A stretch of DNA of 64,000 nucleotides from Lepidodermella squamata (Eukaryota > Gastrotricha). Below, one piece after another: positions 20,863 to 31,108 of the stretch. The stretch covers positions 678,473-742,472 of the forward strand of contig JBLDXI010000043.1 of the NCBI GenBank assembly GCA_047495785.1, written 5' to 3'. The stretch's first letter is position 1; each line of letters starts with the position of its first letter. The position numbers and the translations under genes are program-made. The notes below the pieces were generated by a model. The model was not told the origin of the DNA. It worked only from the letters and a program-made list of their open reading frames with translations, and made no database searches.

Positions 20863-22055
20863 AGTCTCGGTGAGTTCGAACTGCTCCCAAAATGGTGTTT
20901 ATGGAGCCGGAATTGCGTTTGATTATCGTCTAGGGACTCTACGTTCTCCTCGTGGTTCCATCTACTTGATAGCGATAGAGCGATAGCGTAGTGGTCTGAG
21001 ATTCCGCCGTTCACTATGACTTCGAAATCCTCAATCTCGCTAGCCAAGGTTTCCGTCGAAAGGGCATAATCCACTACAGTGAAAGCCTGCTTGTGCCCGT
21101 CGCCCAATTTTTTGTGGGTGAATTCTCCCTGCTCATCAGAAGGAGTGGTACCGTTAACGATATATAGTCCCATTTCGTCCAATTTTTCAAAAAAATGATT
21201 ACGGTTTGAGGCGGAGGATTTAGGAAGTTCCAGGTCCTTGGATTTTCTAGGGGGTACATGACTTTTGAAAAAGTCCGAGTTAGGGTCGAGGGTTTCGTAC
21301 AGCTTGTTAAGGTTCCCAGTACGAATATTTAGGTCGCCCATAATGATTACCTCAATTTGTTTTGTTGAGTTGGGGTTTTCAATGCGACCATTATTTTTTA
21401 ATTCGGATAATTTGTTGGTAACTTCAGTCCATTGTTTTTTAAAACGTCCCCCTGAATTTTTTTGTTTTTTCAGAGTTTTAGAGAGGCGGCGGTTAGCTTC
21501 TTTTTCGTGTTTTTCTGGTAGGAGGTAACAATAGGCCAGGAGCAATTTTTTATCTGCTAACTCCAGTTGGAGAACGACCAGGTAGCTCGATTTGTACAGA
21601 ATTTTCACAATGGATTTTAAGTCAGAATTGATGTAAATAATAATTCCCCCGGACAGATTGCGACCTCTTTTTCCTCCTAACTTTTTGGCCGGCGAATGAA
21701 TAGCAAAGAAATTTTCACGCAAAATCGGTGGTACAAATTTATCGTCGTGCCAAGTTTCTAGAAGACCGACTATGGAGAAGTTGATTAGAAGAGAGATAAC
21801 GTCCGGGAAAGATTCAGGCCTAAATTTGAACATGTTCCATGCTACAAAATTCAATTTTAAGAAAATATAGGAAAAGACGGCAGATTGACAGACATTATAA
21901 GACACATCAGAATTTTCATGATTATCATTAAAAATATTTTCGCAGTTTATCTTACGCCCTGGGTCCCGCTTGCGTTGCCGGTTAACGAAGACTATTGCTG
22001 AGGAGGTCGATCGAAGTAGCTGCTGCCACGTCTCGAGTTGACGTAAGGACCCCAT
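20859..22055 (-). pseudogene. Outer LINE ORF2: APE-type endonuclease domain
   Basis: Motifs in order are NFVAWNM, the catalytic-Glu motif LLETWHD, GGIIIYI, IIMGDLNIRTG (Asp/Asn pair), TVVDYALS and the terminal GGISDHYAIAL with the catalytic Asp-His. These are the hallmarks of apurinic-like LINE endonucleases, which nick the target DNA to prime reverse transcription. The domain looks complete. The frame is open for about 398 codons, but the upstream part before NFVAWNM may be non-coding extension. Confidence 0.88.
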
Positions 22056-22426
22056 CGGGGAGGTCCGAACTGGTTGCTGTTGTGTTCGCCATGGTGATTA
22101 CAGTCGTCTTCGAAGTAGAATTCGTCGTCGTAGTCGTGTGAGCCATTGTGAGGTGGTGGTGGTGGCAAGCGGCCGGGTGGGGCTTTTCCATAGCCGCCCG
22201 ATCCGTGTTGGTTGGAATTTTGTCTCGGGTATCGATCCGGGCCCCTCTGGGCCCCTTGGCCGCTGGGTCCAGCCGGAGGCGGCTTCGTAGGTTGTTGTTG
22301 GCGATGTTGCTCCGCCTCGTTTCGGCTGTTGATATTAGCAGGTTTTTTTCGCTGCTCTTCGGCTTTCGCCTTGTTGGACCAATAGCGCGGTGGATTTGGT
22401 CGTTGATTTTCGTCCTGGAGCGGCAC
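21992..22426 (-). pseudogene. Outer LINE ORF1: proline/glutamine/glycine-rich tail
   Basis: This frame gives a low-complexity hydrophilic tail (EEQRKKPANINS, QQQPTKPPPAGPSGQG, GRLPPPPPHNGS). It lies in a different frame from the ORF1 head, which ends in TGA at 22515, so ORF1 is interrupted. An overlapping Thr/Ser-rich frame is less convincing. Which frame was used is an inference from composition. Confidence 0.5.
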
Positions 22427-22514
22427 AACCTCTTGGATCTTTCTTGGATCGCAGATCGAAAAACAAAAGAGCCGTGCTGCTCGGTCATCAACCGGTTTCC
22501 CCGAATTTGATAAT

Positions 22515-23012
22515 TCAGATCTGGCTCATCGCAATCAAGTCATCAAGCCGCTTAACCAAGGCCTTGTGCATTACTTCTTGGTGAGGAGTTCGGTATTTCG
22601 TCACCCAGATTCGATATGGTCGGAGAAATTGTTGGTAGTCTCTTGATAAAACCGAACGCATGATCTCGTTAGATTGCGCCGTGGGTAGAAGTACGACGTG
22701 AATCTGGCGCACAATAGGTCTGCCATTCGTACCATTGCGGGGTGGTCCGAAACGCTGGCAGGTCATTGCGAGCCCACACAGTAGTGGGACATGCTGATAG
22801 AAGATTCCAATTAGATCATCTTCTGTTTCCTTTGGCTTCTCACCGACGTCTGGAATTGAAACCAGAAGCGAGTTACGCCAGACAAAGGCCTCAATTCTAC
22901 TAACTCGTCGGCCAACCGCTGTAAGTTCGGCTCGGAGGCTTTTCAGCTCCTCCTCCAGGCGAGCTATCCGGGTTTCCTGATCCTCCGGTTGGTGGTCGCT
23001 GGTATCCGCCAT
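22515..23012 (-). pseudogene. Outer LINE ORF1 head: coiled coil plus nucleic-acid-binding domain
   Basis: The 165-aa frame starts at ATG 23012. Residues about 10-45 form a heptad-like coiled coil (RIARLEEELKSLRAEL). The following part (about 45-165) resembles the RNA-binding region of LINE ORF1 proteins. ORF1 proteins coat LINE RNA as trimers or multimers. The order ORF1-ORF2 on the same strand and the position about 110 bp from the inferred 5' end support this reading. It is pseudogenised together with the rest. Confidence 0.7.
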
Positions 23013-23288
23013 TACAAGAATTATTCGACGTAAAATTAATAGTAGAAGTCACGTTTAAAGCACGTGCTTAAAATCGCAAAAAAGCAACTTGCTTTTAGAA
23101 CCAAAAAGTGAAAAAGTGAAAAAGTAAATAAAAACAGCTATAGATTAATCCCTTATTCATTATTATGACAATATTCGTGTTATGTTTCATAGCTCTCAGA
23201 CAAAACGTACCCAAACAGAACACTGTGCACTTTCGGGGTGAGAATAATCTGTAATAAAGTGGCTTGGTTGATTCTTAACTTGTTGCAG

Positions 23289-26200
23289 ACTGCTCACAGC
23301 TGCTACAATCCCGAAACGCTGACACTACGCTGTTTACCCGGTGACATTCCTTGCCCGGCAAAATCTGTAGAGGTAAACATCCAAATCGCAGTATTCTTCC
23401 GATCATGTTCGCCTACCTTCAGATTGAGCGATTCCGAGGGTTCGATTTGCTGCGCAAGAGCTTGTCAGATTGCGACAACTCGACGAGAAACGTACATGAT
23501 TGAGCCTGACGTTTTTCTGATATCAAAAATGTCCTTTTATTCTATATTCTTTGCACAGGATTTAACTTTTCATCGTTGCATGAATGGAACGAGTTATGCT
23601 GCCTGTTTGCCTTCAACTTTGAACTGCCCCAAAGGCACGGTGAGTGGAATGATACATGTTTTTGGCACAAAATCGCTCGATCTACAACAGCCATCTAAGA
23701 GCTAGAACGACATCAACGACTACTGAGTCTTCTGATTTTCCTATTGATTTTGAATTATTCAAGGAGCCATTTCGAAATGAACTAACTCTGGCTAAGTGCG
23801 TGGAGGGCTATCGTAAGTTCAGGGTATCTTCTTCTGAACATCAATGGCTTTTATGATTCTAGAAACGCGTCCCGTCGATTTCGAGCCACATGTGCGCTGT
23901 TTCCAAAAAACAACCGGAGCATTCCTCGGCTGCCGCCCAACATCAGTTGGCTGCTCGGCGTCTTCGTACGAAACATCGGTAGGTTTGCTCGAAAAATTCA
24001 GCAATTATGCATTTTGCTCGTTCTCATGCAGACATTCAGCCCGCGGCCCTTCATCGATCGTGTGCATTGCGAAAAATGGGTATGGCTTTCAGATTCCAAG
24101 ATCTTCTTCACTGATTCAAAAAGAGGCCTCGTCTATATTAAATATTCTTATTCTTATTATTTTGTGTTTCTCTTCAATCTCAGAATGCAGCCGCGTGCTC
24201 GAAAGCCGGAACTGTTCAATGTAGAAACAGATGCCCGAGCGGTTGGAACTTGGTAGGTCATTTTTAGTTCGAACATAAATTGGCTTACAAACAGCCTGTC
24301 GATGTGTCGTCATCCAAATCAGGGAAAATAGCAGGGTCTAAATCAAATCAAATCCAAGGCACTGCTTGCTCTTTGACAAAATACGCTAAAAATTGGGTTG
24401 TCCAAAAGAACAAGTTTGTTTCGCACTAGATCCTAAAGCCCCAAACGAATGGGCTTAATTGACAAAAAAAATCGCGGGACAAGGAACGTATATTTTGAAC
24501 TTACTATGTGGACAAATTATTGAGCTCAAAATTTACGTAGCAAACACAACTTCATTGCTAGCGCTTTTATTCCTTTATTCTCGAAATTTTGCAAATTATC
24601 TCTGTTTTTTCAAAAATTCATCGTCAGGCATCCATAAAGACAAAACAACTGAAATGCGTGTTCTTCTCAGTTCACTAGCTAAATCTGGAATTCCTATTTA
24701 TGCCTAATTGACTTCGTCAATTCGTTTTGTCTATTTATAGATGTCTATCGGTGACGTTTTGAAATTTGAACGTTGTGAAATTTCTAGAATAAAAGAATGA
24801 AAGCGTTAGCAATAAAGTTGTTTTTGCTAGACTCATTCAAAATCTTCTAAGAGATTTATTTCTCATAATGTAGGTGAAAGTTTTTCAAGCGACGACGGCT
24901 TCATTCGCGACAGCCTACTCGGAATGCCTAAGCTATGCGGCATCTGTCAATCGACCGGTGAGTCGATTTATAAAATTTCTCGTTGAGCGCAATACTTTTG
25001 TCATACGTTTTAACAGCCGCGATATAAGCAGTGCTTGGATCCCGCTAGCTTTAATTTGGTCACTTGTGTTCCGACAAACGAAAACTGCCCGATTTCCTCG
25101 GTCAGTCAGACTGATGACCAAATTAATGCAATAATTGAACATTCAATTCTTATTTGTTAAAAGACTAACCAATTCTCGTCCGCAATCGACTTCACGACGT
25201 CCAGCGAGTGCCTCACTGGTTAGTTTCTACTTCGTATTAAATTAGAACAGCGTAATAATCCATCGACTGGGACGTTTTGCCATCATAGCACCTAAGCCGG
25301 AGTACTTTCCCCACATTCGCTGCTTCAAAACCGACGGGCTATTTCCTTTCACGGGTTGCCTTGCCCTGCCTATTCAATGTCCAACAGGCGAATCGAGCGT
25401 ATTACATTTCCAAGATGACTTGGTAGCTATCTGCAATATTTCTTTCTTATTCGCAGGTGATTGATTCCAAGGTCTATAGCACACGAGGATTCTGCGAGAA
25501 CGGCGTACGTTTGAAGAGATCATCAAAAAACCATATAAACCATATAAAAACCACTGAGTGCGTTATTATCCATTCTCGTTACTTGCTATTAAGATCTGAC
25601 TCAAAATGGGAGGGCCCATTATTGAATTGCACGCTACAAAAGAACGAAAAAACAGCCCCTCATCAACGTTTCCAAGGCGAATGACGTTAACCCTTGGACC
25701 TGCAATAACCAAGTGATTTCTCGCATTTTCAGGACGAAATGAAACCACGTGAGACCAAAAGGTAACGGCTGCTTCCCAAGTACTAAGTGGAATAGAGCAC
25801 ACCGGGCAGCTTGTTTCTCAAAAATGTTTTCCCTCTCGTCTTAGACGTAGGCGCAAAGTCTTTTCATAGCATCTATTTTTGGGAGTGGTACTTCTGCCAT
25901 GGGATTAGGGTTTTCTGCCACCAAATATTAAAATCGAAAAATGGCCACCAAATTGGGGTTTCTTCCCAAATCAAGAACTGAAGCAACTTAAACAAGATAA
26001 CGGATTAAAATTTCAGTGCGGAAGTAGCGTTAGCCACGAATAGCCTGGCCATCCAGAACAACGGATCAGTACTTATCGGTACTTATCAATCGGCCTTGAA
26101 CCATGCTGTTGCCCCATCATGAGAACATGCTCACAAAACTACAAAAATTACAGATACTTAACAGATAGACCTCGCTCACTTTTCGGATTCTTCTAAGCTG

Positions 26201-29200
26201 GCAAAACGTCTATCGAACGTTTTGATAATACCTCAATTTAGTGGCAATTTTGGGATTTTCATATTTGGTGGCCGAAAACCCAAATTTAGTGACAGAAAAA
26301 CCAAAATAACTGGCAGAATGCATTTCTCCGTCTATTTGTTGAGTCTTAGTTTTAGCATAATCAAAGTTAACTGCCGCGGAACTAAATTTGCCTGTTAGCG
26401 GAGCCAGCGTTTGGAATTTCCAGTGGGCCTAAAACTCATTTTCGTATAGATAGATAGATTTCTTATGCGATTTTCCATAACTGACAACTGGGCAAAACTC
26501 CGCCTCAGCGTTAGCACACGGGAGTTGCGGGGAGAGTCCGACTCGAGCGAAAAATGTCGCAGGAAAAATGCGTTTGGTCTCATCTTTCATTCTCATTCTC
26601 CGGTATGCACCCAAACAGTGTGCGAAGTAGGATCCTGGAACTGAGGCGTTTTCCAGCCGAAAAAGCCTAAGGGGCCCCCTGTGGTTTTCTCACCCTTCCT
26701 CGTCTGTTTGGAATGCCGGAGCTGGGGTGTTGCGACACCCTAGCAGCCGTGTACTTCGCACCCTGCACCCAAATCAGTGTAGCGAACGCCGGGGCTGGCC
26801 GACTGCGACGCCAGTGTTGAGGCCTGCGTGCTTCCCTATTCTAGATCCCGTATCTCTAGCCCTGAGATCGACGAGTAATTGCTTTACTCATAACTGGATC
26901 GCTAAACCACCGTCGGGTGTCGGGCAACGTCCGCGGGAAATTGATCCCAACCTACGTGTCATGCCTATTTTTTTCAGGCCGCCGTCTATTGCATGCCGCC
27001 AACAGCACCTACCGCAAATTTATCTGCTGGTGTCTGCCGAGCAGCTCGTGAGAACTCGTGCCCAAACGATATGATCCCTGGTCGCAAATTTCCTGATGGT
27101 TTAATAATCTTAACCGAGGAAGGCCAAAACCAGACGTTCGATTATTACGTAGCGAGCAGTGCGTTCGGCGATTGGTACGCTACATGCCTTGCCGACAGTA
27201 TGGTTAGTGACAACGTTCCTTTTCTCTATTTTACTAAACGTTTTACGGGTTTCCTTTAATTCAGGGTCAAAATATGCCTTGTTTAACAAACAAATATCGC
27301 TATCTGTCGCACTGTGCGCGTGTCGGTGAAAGTTGTACTAACTCTAACTATGTGAGTTTGTCGCATTAATTTTTGAAATGGAAGTGACATATTCTCCCCG
27401 AGTTAATTCACAGATTACTGAAATTGTCCCACTCTGAACCTGAGAGGTGTCTTTTAGCTAGTTTTCACTTTCATCTGAATTGAAACCTATCTCCCATTTC
27501 CGAATTACAAAACATTGAGCCGATAGACCTCATAAGACAGTGTGCGACTTTCAGGGGGGATGGAGGGGATAATCGTTGACTTCTTCACGCAGCTTCAAGT
27601 GATCATCAACATCAGAGCCGAACAGAACAAACGTAGACGGTCGAAAAAGATACGCACCGTCACCCCTGACATTGCTAACAGAAAATCCTCGAGCCTCGAG
27701 CTCAGTTTTGGGCGCGCAAGTTTATTCTTTTGCTGCGCGCGCGCACAGCAGTCACAGCGAAACTTCACGTCGCGACTTCTTCCTAATTTAATGCGCGCAA
27801 ATTTGCTCATAGCTCTACTTTTTAGACTCCATCTGCTATAATCAACCTTAAAATGTGAGAGAATCTCTAGAAAATACCCTAACACTCATATTTCGCTGGC
27901 GAAAGATTTGATTTGATTTAGTTGATTTACCATGGATTTTTGGGTGATTTGATTTTATATGATTGATTTAACAAGACCCGTGATTTACTGAAGAAATCAA
28001 ATCAAATCAAATCAAATCAAAGTCACTGTTGGATTAGTCGTATCTTGATTCTTAGTTTCGTACATCCGACGGGCATATTTTGCCCGCATTGCCAATAAGA
28101 GGCAAATAACCATGTGCCAAGAGCCGCACCGATTTTTTTTTGGCAAATTATGACACCTCTAATATGAAAATAGGCCACGGTTTCTGCGATCCCTAGACCT
28201 CAATTTCGGCGATCGGCAATTTATTTATCAAATTGCTAGTGTCTTTACCCAGGATCCATAGGCTTCACTCGACTAGAGATTTTCACTACACATGTTCATG
28301 AAATGCGCCACTGCGAGCGTATCGAGCCTCGGCTGACGGATATTTCTCAATTTCAGTTCTATTAATGCCTGTTTTTTTAGTCTGGAGCTGATCTTGACAC
28401 ATAATGGCCTTAAGTCACTAGTTTCCTACAGGAGACTTGAAATTTCTCTTAGTACACTAGGGGAGGACACGGTTTGGGAAACGCTGAAATAGGTAGAATT
28501 TATCAGCCACTGAATTTGAGGCAGTCAAAATGTTAAACACATTTTCACTGCAATTCAAACTCAATATTTGCTGATAGTCTAGTCTTGATGACTTTTACCT
28601 TGTTTCTGACCTTCGAAGCTACTTGGGAAAACCTCTAGTTTTCGGTCAATTGCAAATGCGCGGAATTGTAAAAGCGTTCTCGACATTCTGGATAATTGAT
28701 TCAAGGGGCGCAAAGCGGTCGAATCATATACGATCATTTTGTTCCTTCATTTTCTCATCCATATTTTTACTGCGTTAAGATTAAAGCCAATTGGATTATT
28801 TACGACAATCGATATCAATGCCTCAACGGTATGTAAAAATCACCATTTTATCAACCGCCGTATTCAATAATATTGGCTAAATGCCATCGAACAGCGCCAG
28901 CAGCAAACTTGCCCCATGTTCGCTGCTTCTCTGGCAACACGGTTGAATGCACCCGGAACAAGGCGAACTGTTCTGTACGTTTCCCTCTCTTTCCACCCTA
29001 AATAACACTAAAACGCTTTTTTTGCTGCTCAGAATTTATTTGACGAGACTTGGATCAACACGCTGGAACTTTGCGACAAAGCGGTAATTTCATGAGGCTA
29101 AAATCGACTGATGAAAATTAGAAGTCTTATATAATATCCCACATGCATAAGAAGTACTACTAAAGTAAGGCTATCGTCAATAAGTCATTCAGTAAATATT

Positions 29201-30127
29201 TTGCTGAAACATCGGCAGTGCGCGAAGTAGGAATCTCGAGCTAGGGGGTATTTTCGGGCCCAAATTTTATGACCAAAGGGTCCCCCCTGTGGTTTTTCGG
29301 GAGATTTTCCACTTTGGCCTTGTGAACTGGGGGGTACGATGCCCCTCAGGGCCCCCCGTACTTCGCGCACTGAACATGGGGGTCCAATATGAAGAATTCA
29401 GCCGGAGAAAGGTTTTGCCGGTTGGTTTGCACTAGTAAAGTTCGCTAAAAATTACGCGCATTTTGTGACAAGATCCGGCTTTAAGAAAACCGCTTCGAAC
29501 TTCGAGTTAATGTTTGTAGAATCCAGCGCGAGTTTCCTCTCTTGTACTTCTGTTCTGTATGGCCTTTCTAAGGTCAATCTTGAACTAAGAGGTTCTTCCC
29601 TGTAGGGATTCTCATACTGCTACGCGCCAAGCAACGGAAGCCGCCTGTGCGTTGCCGCGAATCAGCAGCCACCATGCCCAGCTGGCTATCAACAGGTACG
29701 TCCTACAAAGTCATGATCAATAATACACTGGCGGGGTTTTATTTTAAGTTCGGGGGTGAAATCAGCGATGCAACAGCCAGTGCTGGTTACGACAAGTGCT
29801 TCATCGGAACAGTCGAGGTAATTTTCTCAAATATTTACTTCCGTGTAATACAATATGTAAACCATACTTTTTCATATCATAGATACGACATTTTCGTTGC
29901 TTCAACGAAGCGACTAACGAATTCAGCCTTTGTGCTCCGGAAGACTCGAATCAACCGCCTCAATGTCCTCTTTCAACTGTGAGTTTTCGTCATCGAATTT
30001 GGAATCGAATATGGATTGCTTTAACCTGTAACGCCATGTTGTTTCGCAGAAAACTCTGGGCAACCCGGTGCCGAAATACGACTCGTACAAGAAATGCGTC
30101 GATGATGATCCAACTGGCAACGTTTAG
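23289..30127 (+). CDS. Multi-exon cysteine-rich protein with eleven tandem four-Cys modules (5' end missing)
   Basis: Twenty-one exons with matching phases: 23289-23372, 23423-23491, 23559-23639, 23764-23812, 23863-23978, 24032-24079, 24184-24252, 24874-24957, 25017-25100, 25164-25218, 25289-25422, 25457-25504, 26978-27202, 27265-27351, 28780-28828, 28895-28974, 29033-29083, 29606-29695, 29749-29817, 29883-29978, 30050-30127 (TAG). Together they give 581 codons plus stop. Each module has a triple-Cys exon, usually C-x(7-14)-C-x(6)-C, often followed by Pro (RCFKTDGLFPFTGCLALPIQ), and a one-Cys linker exon (GYDKCFIGTVE). At 26978-27202 a triple-Cys unit and the next linker are fused. No initiator in phase was found; ATG at 23165 gives a hydrophobic start (MTIFVLCFIALR) but ends in the wrong phase. 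The even Cys spacing suggests a secreted, disulfide-bonded protein. I do not recognise the family; Lustrin-like, EB or peritrophin-like repeats are distant alternatives. Confidence 0.75.
24253..24873. other. Intron (621 bp) of the cysteine-rich gene
   Basis: The intron is bounded by GTAGGT and AATGTAG. It holds an AAATCAAATC run near 24336 and nothing else I can identify. It is ten times longer than most introns of the gene. Confidence 0.6.
25908..26320. repeat. Inverted repeat (foldback element) in an intron
   Basis: The left arm (about 25908-25970) has TTCTGCCACCAAATAT, AAAATC and GGCCACCAAATTG. The right arm (about 26231-26320) read on the minus strand repeats these with small changes. 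The loop is about 260 bp. It is probably an old foldback transposon; I could not define the target duplication. Confidence 0.5.
26616..26765. mobile_element. hAT-like MITE, copy 1 (150 bp)
   Basis: The ends CAGTGTGCGAAGTA and TACTTCGCACCCTG are inverted with one mismatch. A perfect 8-bp duplication CACCCAAA flanks the element (26608-26615, 26766-26773), the size typical of hAT transposases. The interior is GC-rich with GGGGCCCCCTGTGGTTTT, shared with copy 2. It sits in an intron of the cysteine-rich gene. Confidence 0.85.
27352..28779. other. Large intron (1428 bp) of the cysteine-rich gene
   Basis: It runs from GTGAGT to GCGTTAAG. It contains the ATTTG/CAAAT repeat tract and no coding signal that fits the module pattern, so I place no exon here; a small missed exon is possible. 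Confidence 0.5.
27906..28021. repeat. ATTTG/CAAAT pentanucleotide tract in opposing orientation
   Basis: GATTTGATTTGATTT-type units are followed after about 50 bp by five AAATC units on the same strand. The two halves are inverted and can pair. Confidence 0.75.
29216..29372. mobile_element. hAT-like MITE, copy 2 (157 bp)
   Basis: Perfect 14-bp inverted ends are CAGTGCGCGAAGTA and TACTTCGCGCACTG. Flanks AACATCGG and AACATGGG form an 8-bp duplication with one change. It shares its interior (CCCCCTGTGGTTTT) with copy 1. It lies in the intron 29084-29605 of the cysteine-rich gene. Confidence 0.85.
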
Positions 30128-30272
30128 GAAGAAAATGTTGCATCTCATCGAAATGACCGACGTATATTAAAAACAATTTTGAAATCTTAATTTGCTTAGC
30201 GCGTTATTCAAACTTCGCGTGTGATGTATTTAACAATTAATTCACTTATGGTTTCTTAGAAGATGCCATTGG

Positions 30273-30278
30273 AATAAA
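30273..30278 (+). terminator. Polyadenylation signal of the cysteine-rich gene
   Basis: AATAAA lies 146 bp after the TAG stop and is the first canonical signal downstream. Confidence 0.65.
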
Positions 30279-31108
30279 TTTATTGCCAGCTCACATACAG
30301 GGTGTTTCAGAACTCACGCACTATAAAAAGCCTGCGGCAAATGGTTGCCGGGGTATCCACAGCAAACATGCGAATGATTATATGTTTAAATTCATAAGCG
30401 GTATAGAGCGAGGTAAGCGCAACATGATGCAATTGAGCGGTTATGTGGCATGCAAGTGGCATGCGTACATGATACATGATAATATGCGCACATCAAACAC
30501 GGGTTCACCGTAACGTTGTAGAAGTCAGAAAGGCGAATATCGCCAAGAAATGACCGCCTGCAAAGTGAAAAGTGTAACTTGGCAATTTTTTAATTATTTT
30601 CTGCAACCAGAAAAACAAGTCTTGGGGTCAACCAATGCCGTTCCGGTTTGAACTGATAACCTAATGCAGTTTGAGTCGTAGATTCAGAATTTCGCATCCC
30701 TAACTTCATAGGATCTATGGATCCACCTCAAATTTGCATTAATCTTTGAAGCATTAATTTGCGATTTTTTCTACACTTTTTTACGCACTTTTTAGGATGA
30801 AGACATCGAAATTTGTGACATTGAAAGTTTTGGCTATTTGCCGACGTGCAATAAAAGCAAATGCCGCCCTCATTTGCCCAAGCCCGCGATTTTTGGGCCC
30901 TAAAACGGCAACAGCCGCAATAGAAGCGGTCCTCGAAATCGCCACTCACATTGTTCTGTGCAATTGCTTTTTCTAACATGCCAAGAGTAAATTTGCATGA
31001 GCCTTGCTACAAGATCACACTGGGATCGGAAATACCAAGCCACAGGTCCCGAACTGCCTGGAATTTTCAGGTATCCATGTCAGTCAAATTCAAATAAGAA
31101 TGCTACAA
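30279..31108. other. Spacer between the cysteine-rich gene and the satellite array
   Basis: No gene is supported. A TACAGGGTGTTTCAG at 30297 resembles a transposon end of the CAGGG type, but no partner end is visible. Confidence 0.5.

Larger units (their letters stand above)
16018..23124 (-). mobile_element. Near full-length APE-type LINE, decayed and split by a nested copy
   Basis: On the minus strand from 23124 come a short 5' UTR, an ORF1 (23012 to about 21992), an ORF2 endonuclease (22055-20859) and linker (to 20587). Across the nested insertion it continues from 18483 with the reverse transcriptase and C-terminal zinc-knuckle-like region to 16239, then a 3' UTR ending near 16018. Without the nested 2.09 kb it is about 5.0 kb. 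The 3' UTR shares CCCACCCGTGGCCGG and CGAA(A)TAAAAC with the nested copy. A candidate target duplication is TAAATAAAATCAGC (16004-16017) against TAAATAAAAACAGC (23125-23138), 13 of 14 bases. Several frameshifts make it inactive. Confidence 0.85.
25505..26977. other. Large intron (1473 bp) of the cysteine-rich gene
   Basis: It runs from GTACGT to TTTTTTCAG and joins phase 0 exons. It contains the inverted repeat at 25908-26320 and the hAT-like MITE at 26616-26765, which explain its size. Confidence 0.65.

Noticed and set aside
27542-27841. Plus-strand 99-aa frame inside the 27352-28779 intron
   Set aside because: It has no cysteine pattern, does not fit the phases of the surrounding exons, and covers GC-rich intronic sequence.
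30297-30330. Tc1/mariner-like terminus TACAGGGTGTTTCAG
   Set aside because: It looks like a transposon end and resembles the MITE at 10157, but no matching inverted end or duplication is visible in the next kilobase.
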